From: Methylomonas sp. EFPC3
GTDB lineage: Bacteria; Pseudomonadota; Gammaproteobacteria; Methylococcales; Methylomonadaceae
Length of the DNA stretch: 64,000 bases
Direction of reading: 5' to 3'
Assembly: GCF_029643245.1 (NCBI RefSeq)
Contig: NZ_CP116398.1
Coordinates: 186,001-250,000, forward strand
Shown: positions 17,123 through 25,476 of the stretch, in pieces
Numbering within the stretch: position 1 is the stretch's first letter
Layout: the number at the start of each line of letters is the position of its first letter
The notes under the pieces: generated by a model
Databases searched by the model: none
Told to the model about the DNA's origin: nothing
Seen by the model: the letters and a program-made list of their open reading frames with translations, nothing else
Program-made: the position numbers and the translations under genes

Positions 17123-18763
17123 TCAGACCCGGCTATGCAGATGCGCTGCCAGCCGCTGCATCGCGGCCGAGGCGTCGGCCGGGTCAAGACGAACGTCGAT
17201 GATGCTGGGCGAGCTGCGGTTGGCCAGTGCCGCCGTGAGCGCGGCTTCGAACGCTGCCTCCGTGCCGGCGGCGTATCCTTGCAGCGGGCCGAAGACTTCG
17301 CCGAGCCGGTCGAAGCGCCAATCGCCGATGTCGTTAAACGGGCCTTCCAGGATGAAGCGTTCGGTACTGTAACCGCGGTTGTTGAAGACGACCACAATCG
17401 GGTCCAGGCCCAGACGGGCAAAGGTCGCCAGTTCGGTGCCTGTCATCTGGAAGGCGCCGTCGCCGACCAGAATCAGCGCCCGCCGGTCGCGGCGGGCGAT
17501 TTGGGCGCCCAGTGCCGCCGGCACGGCAAAGCCCATGCTGGTGTAAAACGCCGACGACAAAAATTCCGACTGTTCGTGCACTTGCAGATCGATCGTCGCA
17601 AACAGGCAGTCGCCGACGTCGCAGACCACGATGAACTCGGGGCCTAGAGCTTGATTCAAGCGGCCGACCAGGCGCGCGGTGGTGATGGCGCGATCCGGCA
17701 ACGGAAAATCCGCTGCGGTCACAGTACCCGGCGCGGCAACGAATTTTTCCGGGCGCATCGGTACCGATTTAGCCAGTGCGTGCAGGAAATCCTTCAGCAA
17801 TACCCGCGGGTAACGGTGCGAGCTGATCACCACTTCGTCCTGCGCCGCCCTGACCATGCGCTGCGGGTCGAGTTTGGCCGTATAAATGCCGGTATCGACG
17901 TCGTTCAACGTCACGCCCAGCATCAGCAACAAATCGGCCTGCTCGACCAGATAGCGGGTGTATTCGGCGCTCATGGTGCCTTCGTAAATACCGAGATAGG
18001 CCGGGTGCCGTTCGGCGATCACCGACTTGCCGGTCAGCGTGGCCGCGACCGGCAGGCCGGAGCGGTTAACCAAGTCGACCAGTACCCCTTGCAAGCCGCG
18101 GCGATGGATCTCCACTCCGGCAACGATGATCGGCGAGCGCGATTTTTCGCCCAGTTCCATGGTTTCCGCCACCGCTTCGGCCAATGCGGTTTCGTCGCTG
18201 CCGCAAACTTCCGGCGCCGGGCCCGGCATCGAGTAACCCGCCACTCTGACCCGGTCGCGCGGGATTTCGATGTACACCGGTTTGGAATAATGGCGCGCCG
18301 CGGCCAGCGCCTGGTCGATCTGGCGACAGGCGATCACCGGATCGTTCAGGACCACACTGGCGCAGGTGATGCGCTCGAAGATTTCGCGTTGAAAGGTAAA
18401 CGGCCCGAAACGGTGATGCAGCAAGGGATCGTTGCGCTGCTCGTCCACGCCGGGCGCGCCGCTGATCACCACCACCGGCGACGATTCGGCGTAGGCACCG
18501 GCCACGGCATTGACCGTGTTCAACGCGCCGACGCCGTAAGTCACCGCCACGGCGCCCAGGCCGGAACAACGGGCGTAACCGTCGGCGGCAAAGGCCGCGG
18601 TGTCCTCGCGGGTGGTGCCGATATGGCGGATCGGGCTATGCACCATCTGGTCGTAGAAGCCGAGGATGTAATCGCCCGGTACGCCGAAAATCTCCCTAAC
18701 GCCCAAGGCGTAGAGCCGGTCGAGCAAGTATTGGCCGATACTTTCGGCATTTTGCGTGTTCAT
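17123..18763 (-). CDS. Pyruvate/indolepyruvate-type thiamine-diphosphate decarboxylase
   Basis: A 546-residue 2-oxoacid decarboxylase that would turn pyruvate or an aromatic 2-oxoacid into the aldehyde and CO2. Glu53 (TTREDTAAF) is the cofactor-activating glutamate, H116-H117 (LLHHRFG) the catalytic pair of the PDC/IPDC group, and GDGAFQMTGTE...NNRGY the thiamine-diphosphate motif. The ATG at 18763 follows GGGAGG; a longer frame to 18910 lacks a binding site. The catalytic His pair separates it from acetolactate synthase. Sequence alone does not settle pyruvate versus indolepyruvate or phenylpyruvate. Confidence 0.9.
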   Translation of the reverse strand: MNTQNAESIGQYLLDRLYALGVREIFGVPGDYILGFYDQMVHSPIRHIGTTREDTAAFAADGYARCSGLGAVAVTYGVGALNTVNAVAGAYAESSPVVVISGAPGVDEQRNDPLLHHRFGPFTFQREIFERITCASVVLNDPVIACRQIDQALAAARHYSKPVYIEIPRDRVRVAGYSMPGPAPEVCGSDETALAEAVAETMELGEKSRSPIIVAGVEIHRRGLQGVLVDLVNRSGLPVAATLTGKSVIAERHPAYLGIYEGTMSAEYTRYLVEQADLLLMLGVTLNDVDTGIYTAKLDPQRMVRAAQDEVVISSHRYPRVLLKDFLHALAKSVPMRPEKFVAAPGTVTAADFPLPDRAITTARLVGRLNQALGPEFIVVCDVGDCLFATIDLQVHEQSEFLSSAFYTSMGFAVPAALGAQIARRDRRALILVGDGAFQMTGTELATFARLGLDPIVVVFNNRGYSTERFILEGPFNDIGDWRFDRLGEVFGPLQGYAAGTEAAFEAALTAALANRSSPSIIDVRLDPADASAAMQRLAAHLHSRV

Positions 18764-18942
18764 CGTCACCTCCCGGAAAGCTACGGCTGTTAGTGTTCCG
18801 CGCCGGAAAGAAAAAACCAGCGCGAAGGTTGAACGTAAGACTGGATTGGGTATCGAAGTTTCCGCAGCACGCCGGTTTTGTCCGATTGCTGCTAGACTGC
18901 GGCCGAACAACCGCCGCCAATGTTTCTGCCCAACTTGCTTCT

Positions 18943-19275
18943 ATGAAACTCGAACTCGAAAAAAATCACGGCTTAAGCGTAGTCACTATTCGGGAACCGC
19001 GGGTCGATGCCCACAATTCCGCCGAATTGAAGGACTATCTGGCGCAATTGATCGAGAGCGGCGAAAACCGGATTCTGGTGCGATTGGCCGACGTCCGCTT
19101 CATCGACAGTTCCGGGCTGGGCGCGCTGTTGTCGGCCTATAAAAGAACCGCCGCCGACGCCGGCCAGTTTGCGCTGAGCAACGTCCAGCCGCAGGTGCTG
19201 TCCATGTTCGAGATCACCCGGCTGAACCGCGTGTTCGAGATTTATGCCGATGCCGCGGATATGCTGCCGAGTTAG
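18943..19275 (+). CDS. STAS anti-sigma-factor antagonist (RsbV type)
   Basis: A 110-residue STAS domain. The phosphorylation site is Ser56 or Ser57 in VRFIDSSGLGALLSAYK. In partner-switch systems the unphosphorylated form binds the RsbW-type kinase and frees its target; a SpoIIE phosphatase reactivates it. The ATG at 18943 starts the STAS domain; an upstream extension to 18793 looks non-coding. The kinase gene follows nine bases after the stop. Confidence 0.92.
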   Translation: MKLELEKNHGLSVVTIREPRVDAHNSAELKDYLAQLIESGENRILVRLADVRFIDSSGLGALLSAYKRTAADAGQFALSNVQPQVLSMFEITRLNRVFEIYADAADMLPS

Positions 19276-19284
19276 CCGACGAGT

Positions 19285-19716
19285 TTGCCCATGTCTCCCA
19301 CCGCCATCCAAGTCGATGTCATCATCCCGACCCACACCAAATATCTGGATCTGGTTGGCAGCATCGGCGAGCGCGTCGTCAGGGAGTTGGATGGCTTTGC
19401 CGGCGACCGGGAAGCCCTGGCCTACCAATTGAACCTGGTGCTGACCGAAGCGGCGGCGAACGTGATCAAGCACGCCCACGACGCCGCCAGCAAGGATACG
19501 GTGCGGGTCACGATCCAGCTTTTGGACGAGACGTTGACCATCAAAGTCTACGACCACGGCCAGGGTTTTGATTTGGAGACCGTGCCCAGCCCCGATTTTG
19601 CCGCCGCGCCGGAAAGCGGCATGGGCTTGTTTCTGATCCGGTCGATGATGGATAAGGTCAGTTATACCCGCCAAGCCGATTGCAACGTGCTGGAGCTGGT
19701 CAAATATTTGAAATGA
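19285..19716 (+). CDS. RsbW-type anti-sigma serine kinase
   Basis: A 143-residue GHKL ATPase. The N box is LVLTEAAANVIKHAH, the G1 box VYDHGQGFD and the G2 box GMGLFLIRSMMD. It would phosphorylate the adjacent STAS protein and bind a target when the antagonist is phosphorylated. An ATG two codons further in (19291) is an alternative start. No sigma factor gene is in the window, so the final target is unknown. Confidence 0.9.
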   Translation: MPMSPTAIQVDVIIPTHTKYLDLVGSIGERVVRELDGFAGDREALAYQLNLVLTEAAANVIKHAHDAASKDTVRVTIQLLDETLTIKVYDHGQGFDLETVPSPDFAAAPESGMGLFLIRSMMDKVSYTRQADCNVLELVKYLK

Positions 19717-19823
19717 GCCGGCGCCGTGGCATCCTGGAGCCATCAAGCCGACCCGCTTTTGCCTGCACCGTAGTCTGCGGAATCGGGTAGCCGGCTGCCA
19801 CCTCAAAACATAGGGCATCGATC

Positions 19824-22800
19824 ATGCAGCATCAGGACCCTTCTTGGAACGAACAACTTCTCGCCGCCTTGCAGCAGGCGCTCGACGCCGAGCACGCCGC
19901 GGCGCTGTGGCGAAACCTCGCTTCTGCCTTGCCTTTCGACTATCAGGCGCTAATTACGCCGCAGCAAGCCGTACGCGATCTGCTCAACCTGGAGCGAATG
20001 TCCGGGCCAACGGTGCCATCGGCCGAATTGTTGGAACCGGCCGGCGCTACCGACGCTTACCGCCTGCATTTTTACGGTACCCGGCAACGCTATCTGGACG
20101 AGTTCATTCCGGTGCTGGAGAACCTGAATTTGCGGGTTTTGGACCAAGTCCAGTTCGGGTTGAGCCTGGAGCGGCAAACGGTTTATCTGAAAAGTTTCAG
20201 TGTCGAACCCGCGGCGGCCGATTGCCCGCCTTTGGACCGGATCAAACCGCAGCTGCTGGCCACGATCCAGGCCGTGATGGCGGGCTGGGTCGAAAACGAC
20301 GGCTTGAACCGCTTGGTGGCCTTGACCGGGATGGATTGGCGCGATTGCGACGTGTTGCGGACTTACCGCAATTATTTTCTGCAGTTGCACAACTGGACCA
20401 GCAAAGCCACCATCCAGCAGGCGCTGGCTGCCAATCCCGCCGCCGCGCGCGGGCTGTTCGATTATTTTGAAGCCCGGTTTCGCCCCGATCCGGAATGGCA
20501 GGATTACGCCGTCAGGGACGAGCAGGTGTTGTTTCCGTTGCGCATGCAACTGTTGCAAACCATGGCGGCGGTGGCGAATATCCAGCACGATCGGATTTTG
20601 CGCGGCCTGTTCAATTTGATCGACGCCACGGTACGCAGCAATTTCCACCTGCGGCGCGAGGCTGCCGAGCATTTTATTGCGATCAAACTCAACAGCCTGG
20701 GCGTGATCGACATGCCGGCGCCGCGGCCGCAATACGAGATTTACGTCCACGCCGCGGATATGGAAGGCATCCATTTACGCGGCGGCCGGGTATCGCGCGG
20801 CGGCATCCGCTGGTCGGACCGGATCGACGATTTCCGTACCGAAATCCTGGATCTGATGCAGACTCAAATCAGCAAGAATGCCTTGATCATCCCGACCGGC
20901 GCCAAAGGCGGTTTCGTGGTCAAACCGGGCGGCTCGAACCAGGACTTCAGGCAGGCCGGGCCGCAGGCCTACCGTCGCCTGATCCGCGGCATGCTGGATT
21001 TGACCGACAACCTGCAAGACGGCGTCGTAGTCGCGCCGCCGCAGTTGGTGGTGCACGACGACCCCGACCCTTATCTGGTGGTGGCGGCCGACAAAGGCAC
21101 GGCCAAATTTTCCGACATCGCCAATGCCGTTGCGGCCGAGTACCGGTTCTGGCTGGGCGACGCCTTTGCCAGCGGCGGCTCGCATGGTTACGACCACAAG
21201 GCCTTGGGCATCACCGCCCGCGGCGCCTGGGAATGCGTCAAACGCCATTTCCGGGAAATGGGCAAGGATATTCAAACCGAGACTTTCAGCGTGGTCGGCA
21301 TCGGTAGTATGGACGGCGACGTGTTCGGCAACGGCATGCTGCTGTCGCCCTGCATTCGCTTGCAAGCCGCGTTCAGCGGCCAGCATATCTTTATCGATCC
21401 GAACCCGCCGGCCGGCGCTGCCGCGTTCAACGAGCGCAAACGCTTGTTCGAATTGCCCGGTTCCAGTTGGCAGGATTACGACCGAAATTTGATCTCGGCC
21501 GGCGGCGGGGTCTATAGCCGTAGCGATAAGGACATTCCGGTGTCGCCGGAACTGAAGAACTGGCTCGGCATCCGCTACCGCAGCATAGACGGCGAAGCCT
21601 TGATCCAGTACCTGCTAAAGGCGCCGGTGGAATTGCTGTGGCTGGGCGGGATCGGCACCTACGTTAAAGCCGGTGCGGAACGGCACGCCGATGTCGGCGA
21701 CCGCGGCAACGACAACGTCCGCATCGACGCCGGCGAATTGCGGGCGCTGGTGGTGGGCGAGGGCGCCAACCTGGGTTTTACCCAGGCCGCCAGAATCGAG
21801 TACGCCTTGCGCGGCGGCCGGATCAACACGGACGCGGTGGACAATTCCGCCGGGGTCGATACCTCCGACCACGAGGTCAATCTGAAAATATTGCTCGCCG
21901 GCCTGCACAAGCAAAGCCTGGTTGAGGATTGCCAAAGCTTGTTCGAAAGTCTGACCGACGCAGTATGCGCCGCGGTATTGCAGGACAACATCGCCCAAAG
22001 CCAGTGTCTGTCGCTGGACCAAATTCGTTGCCAGGCCGATCCGGGCTTGTTCATCCAGGTCGCTGAGCGGCTGGAGGCGGCCGGTTTTCTGGATCGTGGC
22101 GTCGAATCGTTTCCGGAGACCAAGGATATTCTGAGTCGGCCGGGGCAGATCCTGACCCGCCCGGAATTGGCCGTGTTGATGGCCGCCGCGAAAATGTTTC
22201 TGGCGCGGCAATTGGAGAAAGCGCGCGCCCACCTGGATGCGCCTTGCTACCAGCCTTACCTGGAGGCCTATTTTCCCGCGCCGCTGCGCGAGCGCTTCGG
22301 CGCCCAGCTGGCCGAGCATCCGTTGGCGGCCGAGATCAAGGCCACCGTGATCGCCAACCGGATCGTCAACCAGGCAGGCAGCAGCTTTCTGGCGCTCGAC
22401 GACGGTGAGAACGGCAGCATATTGGCGGTAGTCGACGCCTATCTGGCTTTCGATCAGGCGTTGGCCAGCGAAGCATTGCGGACGCGGATTGCGGCAGCCG
22501 GGCCGGAGCTGGCAAACGCTAGCCGCTATGGTGCCTTGCTGAAACTGGAACAGGCTTTATCCGGCTTGTGCGTCTGGGCTGCGGCCCGGCAGACGGCGGT
22601 CGTAGCCGACGCCGACACGGTCGCCCTGTATCAAACGTTGCTGGCAGACTACCGCCGCTACCGCCTTGCCGACTATCCCGTTCCGGATGCCAGCGAGTAT
22701 GCGCAAGCCGGAATGGCGGACGCTTTGGCGGCTGAGATGGTTTTTATCGAAAGCCTGCCCGACTTTTTGTGGCTGGCGGCGCTGGTCAGCGAATCGGGGC

Positions 22801-23141
22801 GCGATTTCGCCAGTGTCGACCGCTTGCTGCAATCCGTCGACCAAACCTTGGCTATTCGCCCGCTGGCGCAGCAATTGGCGCAGATTCCGCAACGCGATTT
22901 TTGGGTCAGGAGCGTTTGCGCCGCATTGCAGGCGGATTTGCGCCGTTTCGCCGGCGAATGGGTCAAGCAAATGCTGGCCCACGGTTGCAGTTCCTGCGCC
23001 GAATATATCGAACAGAAACAATTGCGGGCCGGCCTGAACCGCTACCGCAAAATTCAGGCGGAAAGCCGGAAATTGACGTCGTTGAATTTGTTGAGTTACG
23101 TCGCGCTGGTGCGCGCTTTGGGCGGGGTGTTGCCGGAGTAA
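19824..23141 (+). CDS. NAD-dependent glutamate dehydrogenase, large type
   Basis: A 1105-residue NAD-glutamate dehydrogenase, converting glutamate to 2-oxoglutarate and ammonium in the cytoplasm. The catalytic core includes HLRGGRVSRGGIRWSDR and the lysine loop IPTGAKGGFVVKPG (Lys361); the C-terminal half is a long helical region. It is shorter than the ~1600-residue bacterial enzymes and lacks their long regulatory N-terminus, so it fits the ~115 kDa subclass. The frame is intact. The ATG at 19824 lies about 107 bases after the kinase gene, with no strong ribosome site visible. Confidence 0.93.
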   Translation: MQHQDPSWNEQLLAALQQALDAEHAAALWRNLASALPFDYQALITPQQAVRDLLNLERMSGPTVPSAELLEPAGATDAYRLHFYGTRQRYLDEFIPVLENLNLRVLDQVQFGLSLERQTVYLKSFSVEPAAADCPPLDRIKPQLLATIQAVMAGWVENDGLNRLVALTGMDWRDCDVLRTYRNYFLQLHNWTSKATIQQALAANPAAARGLFDYFEARFRPDPEWQDYAVRDEQVLFPLRMQLLQTMAAVANIQHDRILRGLFNLIDATVRSNFHLRREAAEHFIAIKLNSLGVIDMPAPRPQYEIYVHAADMEGIHLRGGRVSRGGIRWSDRIDDFRTEILDLMQTQISKNALIIPTGAKGGFVVKPGGSNQDFRQAGPQAYRRLIRGMLDLTDNLQDGVVVAPPQLVVHDDPDPYLVVAADKGTAKFSDIANAVAAEYRFWLGDAFASGGSHGYDHKALGITARGAWECVKRHFREMGKDIQTETFSVVGIGSMDGDVFGNGMLLSPCIRLQAAFSGQHIFIDPNPPAGAAAFNERKRLFELPGSSWQDYDRNLISAGGGVYSRSDKDIPVSPELKNWLGIRYRSIDGEALIQYLLKAPVELLWLGGIGTYVKAGAERHADVGDRGNDNVRIDAGELRALVVGEGANLGFTQAARIEYALRGGRINTDAVDNSAGVDTSDHEVNLKILLAGLHKQSLVEDCQSLFESLTDAVCAAVLQDNIAQSQCLSLDQIRCQADPGLFIQVAERLEAAGFLDRGVESFPETKDILSRPGQILTRPELAVLMAAAKMFLARQLEKARAHLDAPCYQPYLEAYFPAPLRERFGAQLAEHPLAAEIKATVIANRIVNQAGSSFLALDDGENGSILAVVDAYLAFDQALASEALRTRIAAAGPELANASRYGALLKLEQALSGLCVWAAARQTAVVADADTVALYQTLLADYRRYRLADYPVPDASEYAQAGMADALAAEMVFIESLPDFLWLAALVSESGRDFASVDRLLQSVDQTLAIRPLAQQLAQIPQRDFWVRSVCAALQADLRRFAGEWVKQMLAHGCSSCAEYIEQKQLRAGLNRYRKIQAESRKLTSLNLLSYVALVRALGGVLPE

Positions 23142-23279
23142 GGCAATCCGCCAAAACCCTATTCAACCGCAAGATCAAGCAGGGCGGATATATCGAAAGT
23201 CATCCATGGTGGATTGCTTCGCAAATCCACCTTGCGGCAACCTTTTATCCGCAGTACGGCCGTTGTTCTTTTGTTCATC

Positions 23280-23873
23280 CTATTGCTTCACCGTTAGCAA
23301 TTCTTGGGGGTGACTAAAAAGCGAAAGAATTTCTTCGCTTTTATCAAAAAGCCTAAGAGGGTGGCTCATTGAAACTGTAAAGTTTGTTATTATGATCATG
23401 CCATGTTCTGGATATGGTTCTCCGCGAAACTTTAGGTTCTTACGGTTTGGCATATTCTCACTTGTAATTAGACAAAAAACATCTTTTGCCCGAAGCTCAA
23501 TATTCTTTGTCCCGTAGATTGAGAAGTCTATTTGTCGCTCATCTCCAGAGTTATCAAATGATCTTATAGTATATGTGCCAATAGTAAAGTATGAGGGGTA
23601 AGGGTGGTATATTTTGGTGGTCTTGAATCTTTTTGCTTTAACTGCTCCAAAATACGCCTTAAAGGATTTTTTGCAAACTGGACATTTTATCTGGCAAATC
23701 GAATAAATTGGCCATTTGAAAAGAATTTTTTCTTCGCACCAAAAGCAATTCATGGAATGGAGTCCAGGATTGCTATCTGTGCCGACTATATTAAGTATCT
23801 CAGATCTTGGAATGTCGCCACTGTATTTAGTTAGAACATCTTGCAGTTTTAAAATTAGACTGGCTTTGGTCAT
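23280..23873 (-). CDS. AT-rich orphan protein with Cys-rich N-terminal part
   Basis: A 197-residue protein I do not recognise. Cysteines at CFWCEEK and CQIKCPVCKK (about 43-68) form a possible zinc ribbon. The rest is rich in Phe, Ile, Lys and Asn. Base composition is strikingly AT-rich against both neighbours, which suggests horizontal arrival. It stands alone, reverse to the genes on both sides, with a palindromic element about 190 bases beyond its 5' end. Confidence 0.65.
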   Translation of the reverse strand: MTKASLILKLQDVLTKYSGDIPRSEILNIVGTDSNPGLHSMNCFWCEEKILFKWPIYSICQIKCPVCKKSFKAYFGAVKAKRFKTTKIYHPYPSYFTIGTYTIRSFDNSGDERQIDFSIYGTKNIELRAKDVFCLITSENMPNRKNLKFRGEPYPEHGMIIITNFTVSMSHPLRLFDKSEEILSLFSHPQELLTVKQ

Positions 23874-24549
23874 ATTGTTATTTTAGTCCCTTGGCAAAGA
23901 GTTTTTGTCTATAGGTTTTTATTTGGGCATCGATGCTGTCATCGATAGACTTAAAATAATTTACGTCGATTTGTTATTAAGGAACTTCTGATTAATTTGC
24001 TGTCGTGATTTTATATGTAAATTAAATCTAAGACTTGTGATTGTTGTTTTCTTGAAAAGGGCTGTAGGCTGGGTGGAGCGGCAGCGATACCCAGCTTTAA
24101 CGGCTTTTAGCTGGGTTTCATTGTCATTCAACCCAGCCTACGTCCACGAATGGAGATTCAGTTTATTATCCATTAGCGGTAATTGGAAAGTTCAGCCAAC
24201 TGTCGCTTATGGGGTGTAACAAAACAATCACGCCTTATCCTACCAAGCGGCGAATTTCCTGAGAACCGAAATTCAGCCAAAATAACGCAGCTCAACATAA
24301 AACCCGGCGCCTTTCGTTCCAACCTTAGAAGGCAAATAGCCATTTTTTGTTGTACTAACGGACCAAATCCGGCTACTATCCTGCCCATGATACTTTCCAA
24401 TCTGCTTTTTCTCGTCAATAAACGCCGCTGGCTATGGGGCTTACCTATTGCCGTGGTGTTTGCGTTTTTCTAAAAACTTTCAAGCAACCGCGGGCTTGCC
24501 GCAGTTGCTTCGTCATTTGCCAAAGGCCCGCATCGATTCAGGAGGCCCA
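23874..24549. other. Gene-free AT-rich stretch
   Basis: No supported gene in these 676 bases. They contain the inverted copy B of the palindromic element and AT-rich sequence that matches the adjacent orphan in composition. A 28-residue hydrophobic frame (24387-24473, MILSNLLFLVNKRRW...) could encode a tiny membrane peptide but has no supporting ribosome site. Confidence 0.5.
24064..24141. repeat. Palindromic GTAGGCTGGGT element, copy B (inverted)
   Basis: A 78-base copy of the element at 2963-3039 in the opposite orientation, with the same ends (GTAGGCTGGGT / ACCCAGCCTAC), the same inner GGGTATCGC/ATACCCAGC segment and only scattered differences. It lies in AT-rich non-coding DNA beside the orphan gene. 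Confidence 0.85.
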
Positions 24550-25461
24550 ATGGCTACAACCGTTTCCACCCATTCATTTCAACACCGCCGTTTGCTCGGC
24601 TTCGGTTTGGCGACTTTGGCCGCGATCGGTTTTTCCGGCAAAGCCATTTTCGTCAAACTGGCTTATGGCGAAGCGGTCGATGCCGTGACTTTGTTGGCGT
24701 TGCGGATGCTGTTTTCGGCGCCGTTTTTCCTGATCGTGGCCTTGCGCCATGCCTGGCAAAAACCGGCGCAGGCCTTGAGCCGGCGAGATTACGCGGCGTT
24801 GTTGTTATTGGGCCTGCTGGGTTACTACCTGTCCAGTCTGTTCGACTTCATCGGCCTGCAATATATCTCTGCCGGTTTGGAGCGCTTGATTCTGTTTTTG
24901 TACCCGACCTTGGTCGTGGTGTTGTCAGCGTTGTTGTTGCATAAACCGTTCGGCCGCAAAGAGATTGTCGCCTTGCTGCTCAGTTACGCCGGGATCGGCG
25001 TGGTGTTCAGCGATCAGGTGACGTTGCAGGCCGAACATTTGTGGTTGGGTGCCGGTTTTGTGTTTGCCAGCACGTTGACTTACGCGGCGTATCTGATTGG
25101 CACCGGCGAGACGGTGGCCAGGATAGGCGCGTCGCGCTTTACCGCCTACGCGATGCTGGTGGCGTGTGCGGCAACACTGATCCAATTCCTGTTGACCCAT
25201 CCGCCGCAGGCGCTGCTGGTCTCGGCTCGGGTCTATCAATTGAGTTTGTGGATGGCGATTGTGTCGACCGTGCTGCCGGTATTCATGCTGTCGGCCGCGA
25301 TCCGGATTATAGGCTCCAGCCATGCCTCGCTGATCGGCGCGTTGGGGCCGGTGGCGACGCTGTTTTTAGCGAATGTGTTTCTCGACGAACAACTGAGCAC
25401 CTTGCAAATGGCCGGCGCGGCGCTGGTGTTGGCCGGGGTGTTGAGCCTGTCGCGAAAATGA
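24550..25461 (+). CDS. EamA/DMT-family transporter
   Basis: A 303-residue inner-membrane protein with about ten hydrophobic helices in two EamA repeats (about 15-150 and 160-300), the second ending LSTLQMAGAALVLAGVLSL. The family exports amino acids, purines or other metabolites; the substrate here is unknown. The ATG at 24550 follows TCAGGAGGC, which decides the start over the longer frame from 24448. It converges on recN. Confidence 0.9.
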   Translation: MATTVSTHSFQHRRLLGFGLATLAAIGFSGKAIFVKLAYGEAVDAVTLLALRMLFSAPFFLIVALRHAWQKPAQALSRRDYAALLLLGLLGYYLSSLFDFIGLQYISAGLERLILFLYPTLVVVLSALLLHKPFGRKEIVALLLSYAGIGVVFSDQVTLQAEHLWLGAGFVFASTLTYAAYLIGTGETVARIGASRFTAYAMLVACAATLIQFLLTHPPQALLVSARVYQLSLWMAIVSTVLPVFMLSAAIRIIGSSHASLIGALGPVATLFLANVFLDEQLSTLQMAGAALVLAGVLSLSRK

Positions 25462-25476
25462 ACCGCGGCGCAGGCC

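Noticed and set aside
24387-24473. 28-residue hydrophobic peptide
   Set aside because: No ribosome site and no recognised small-protein family; listed only in the gene-free stretch note.
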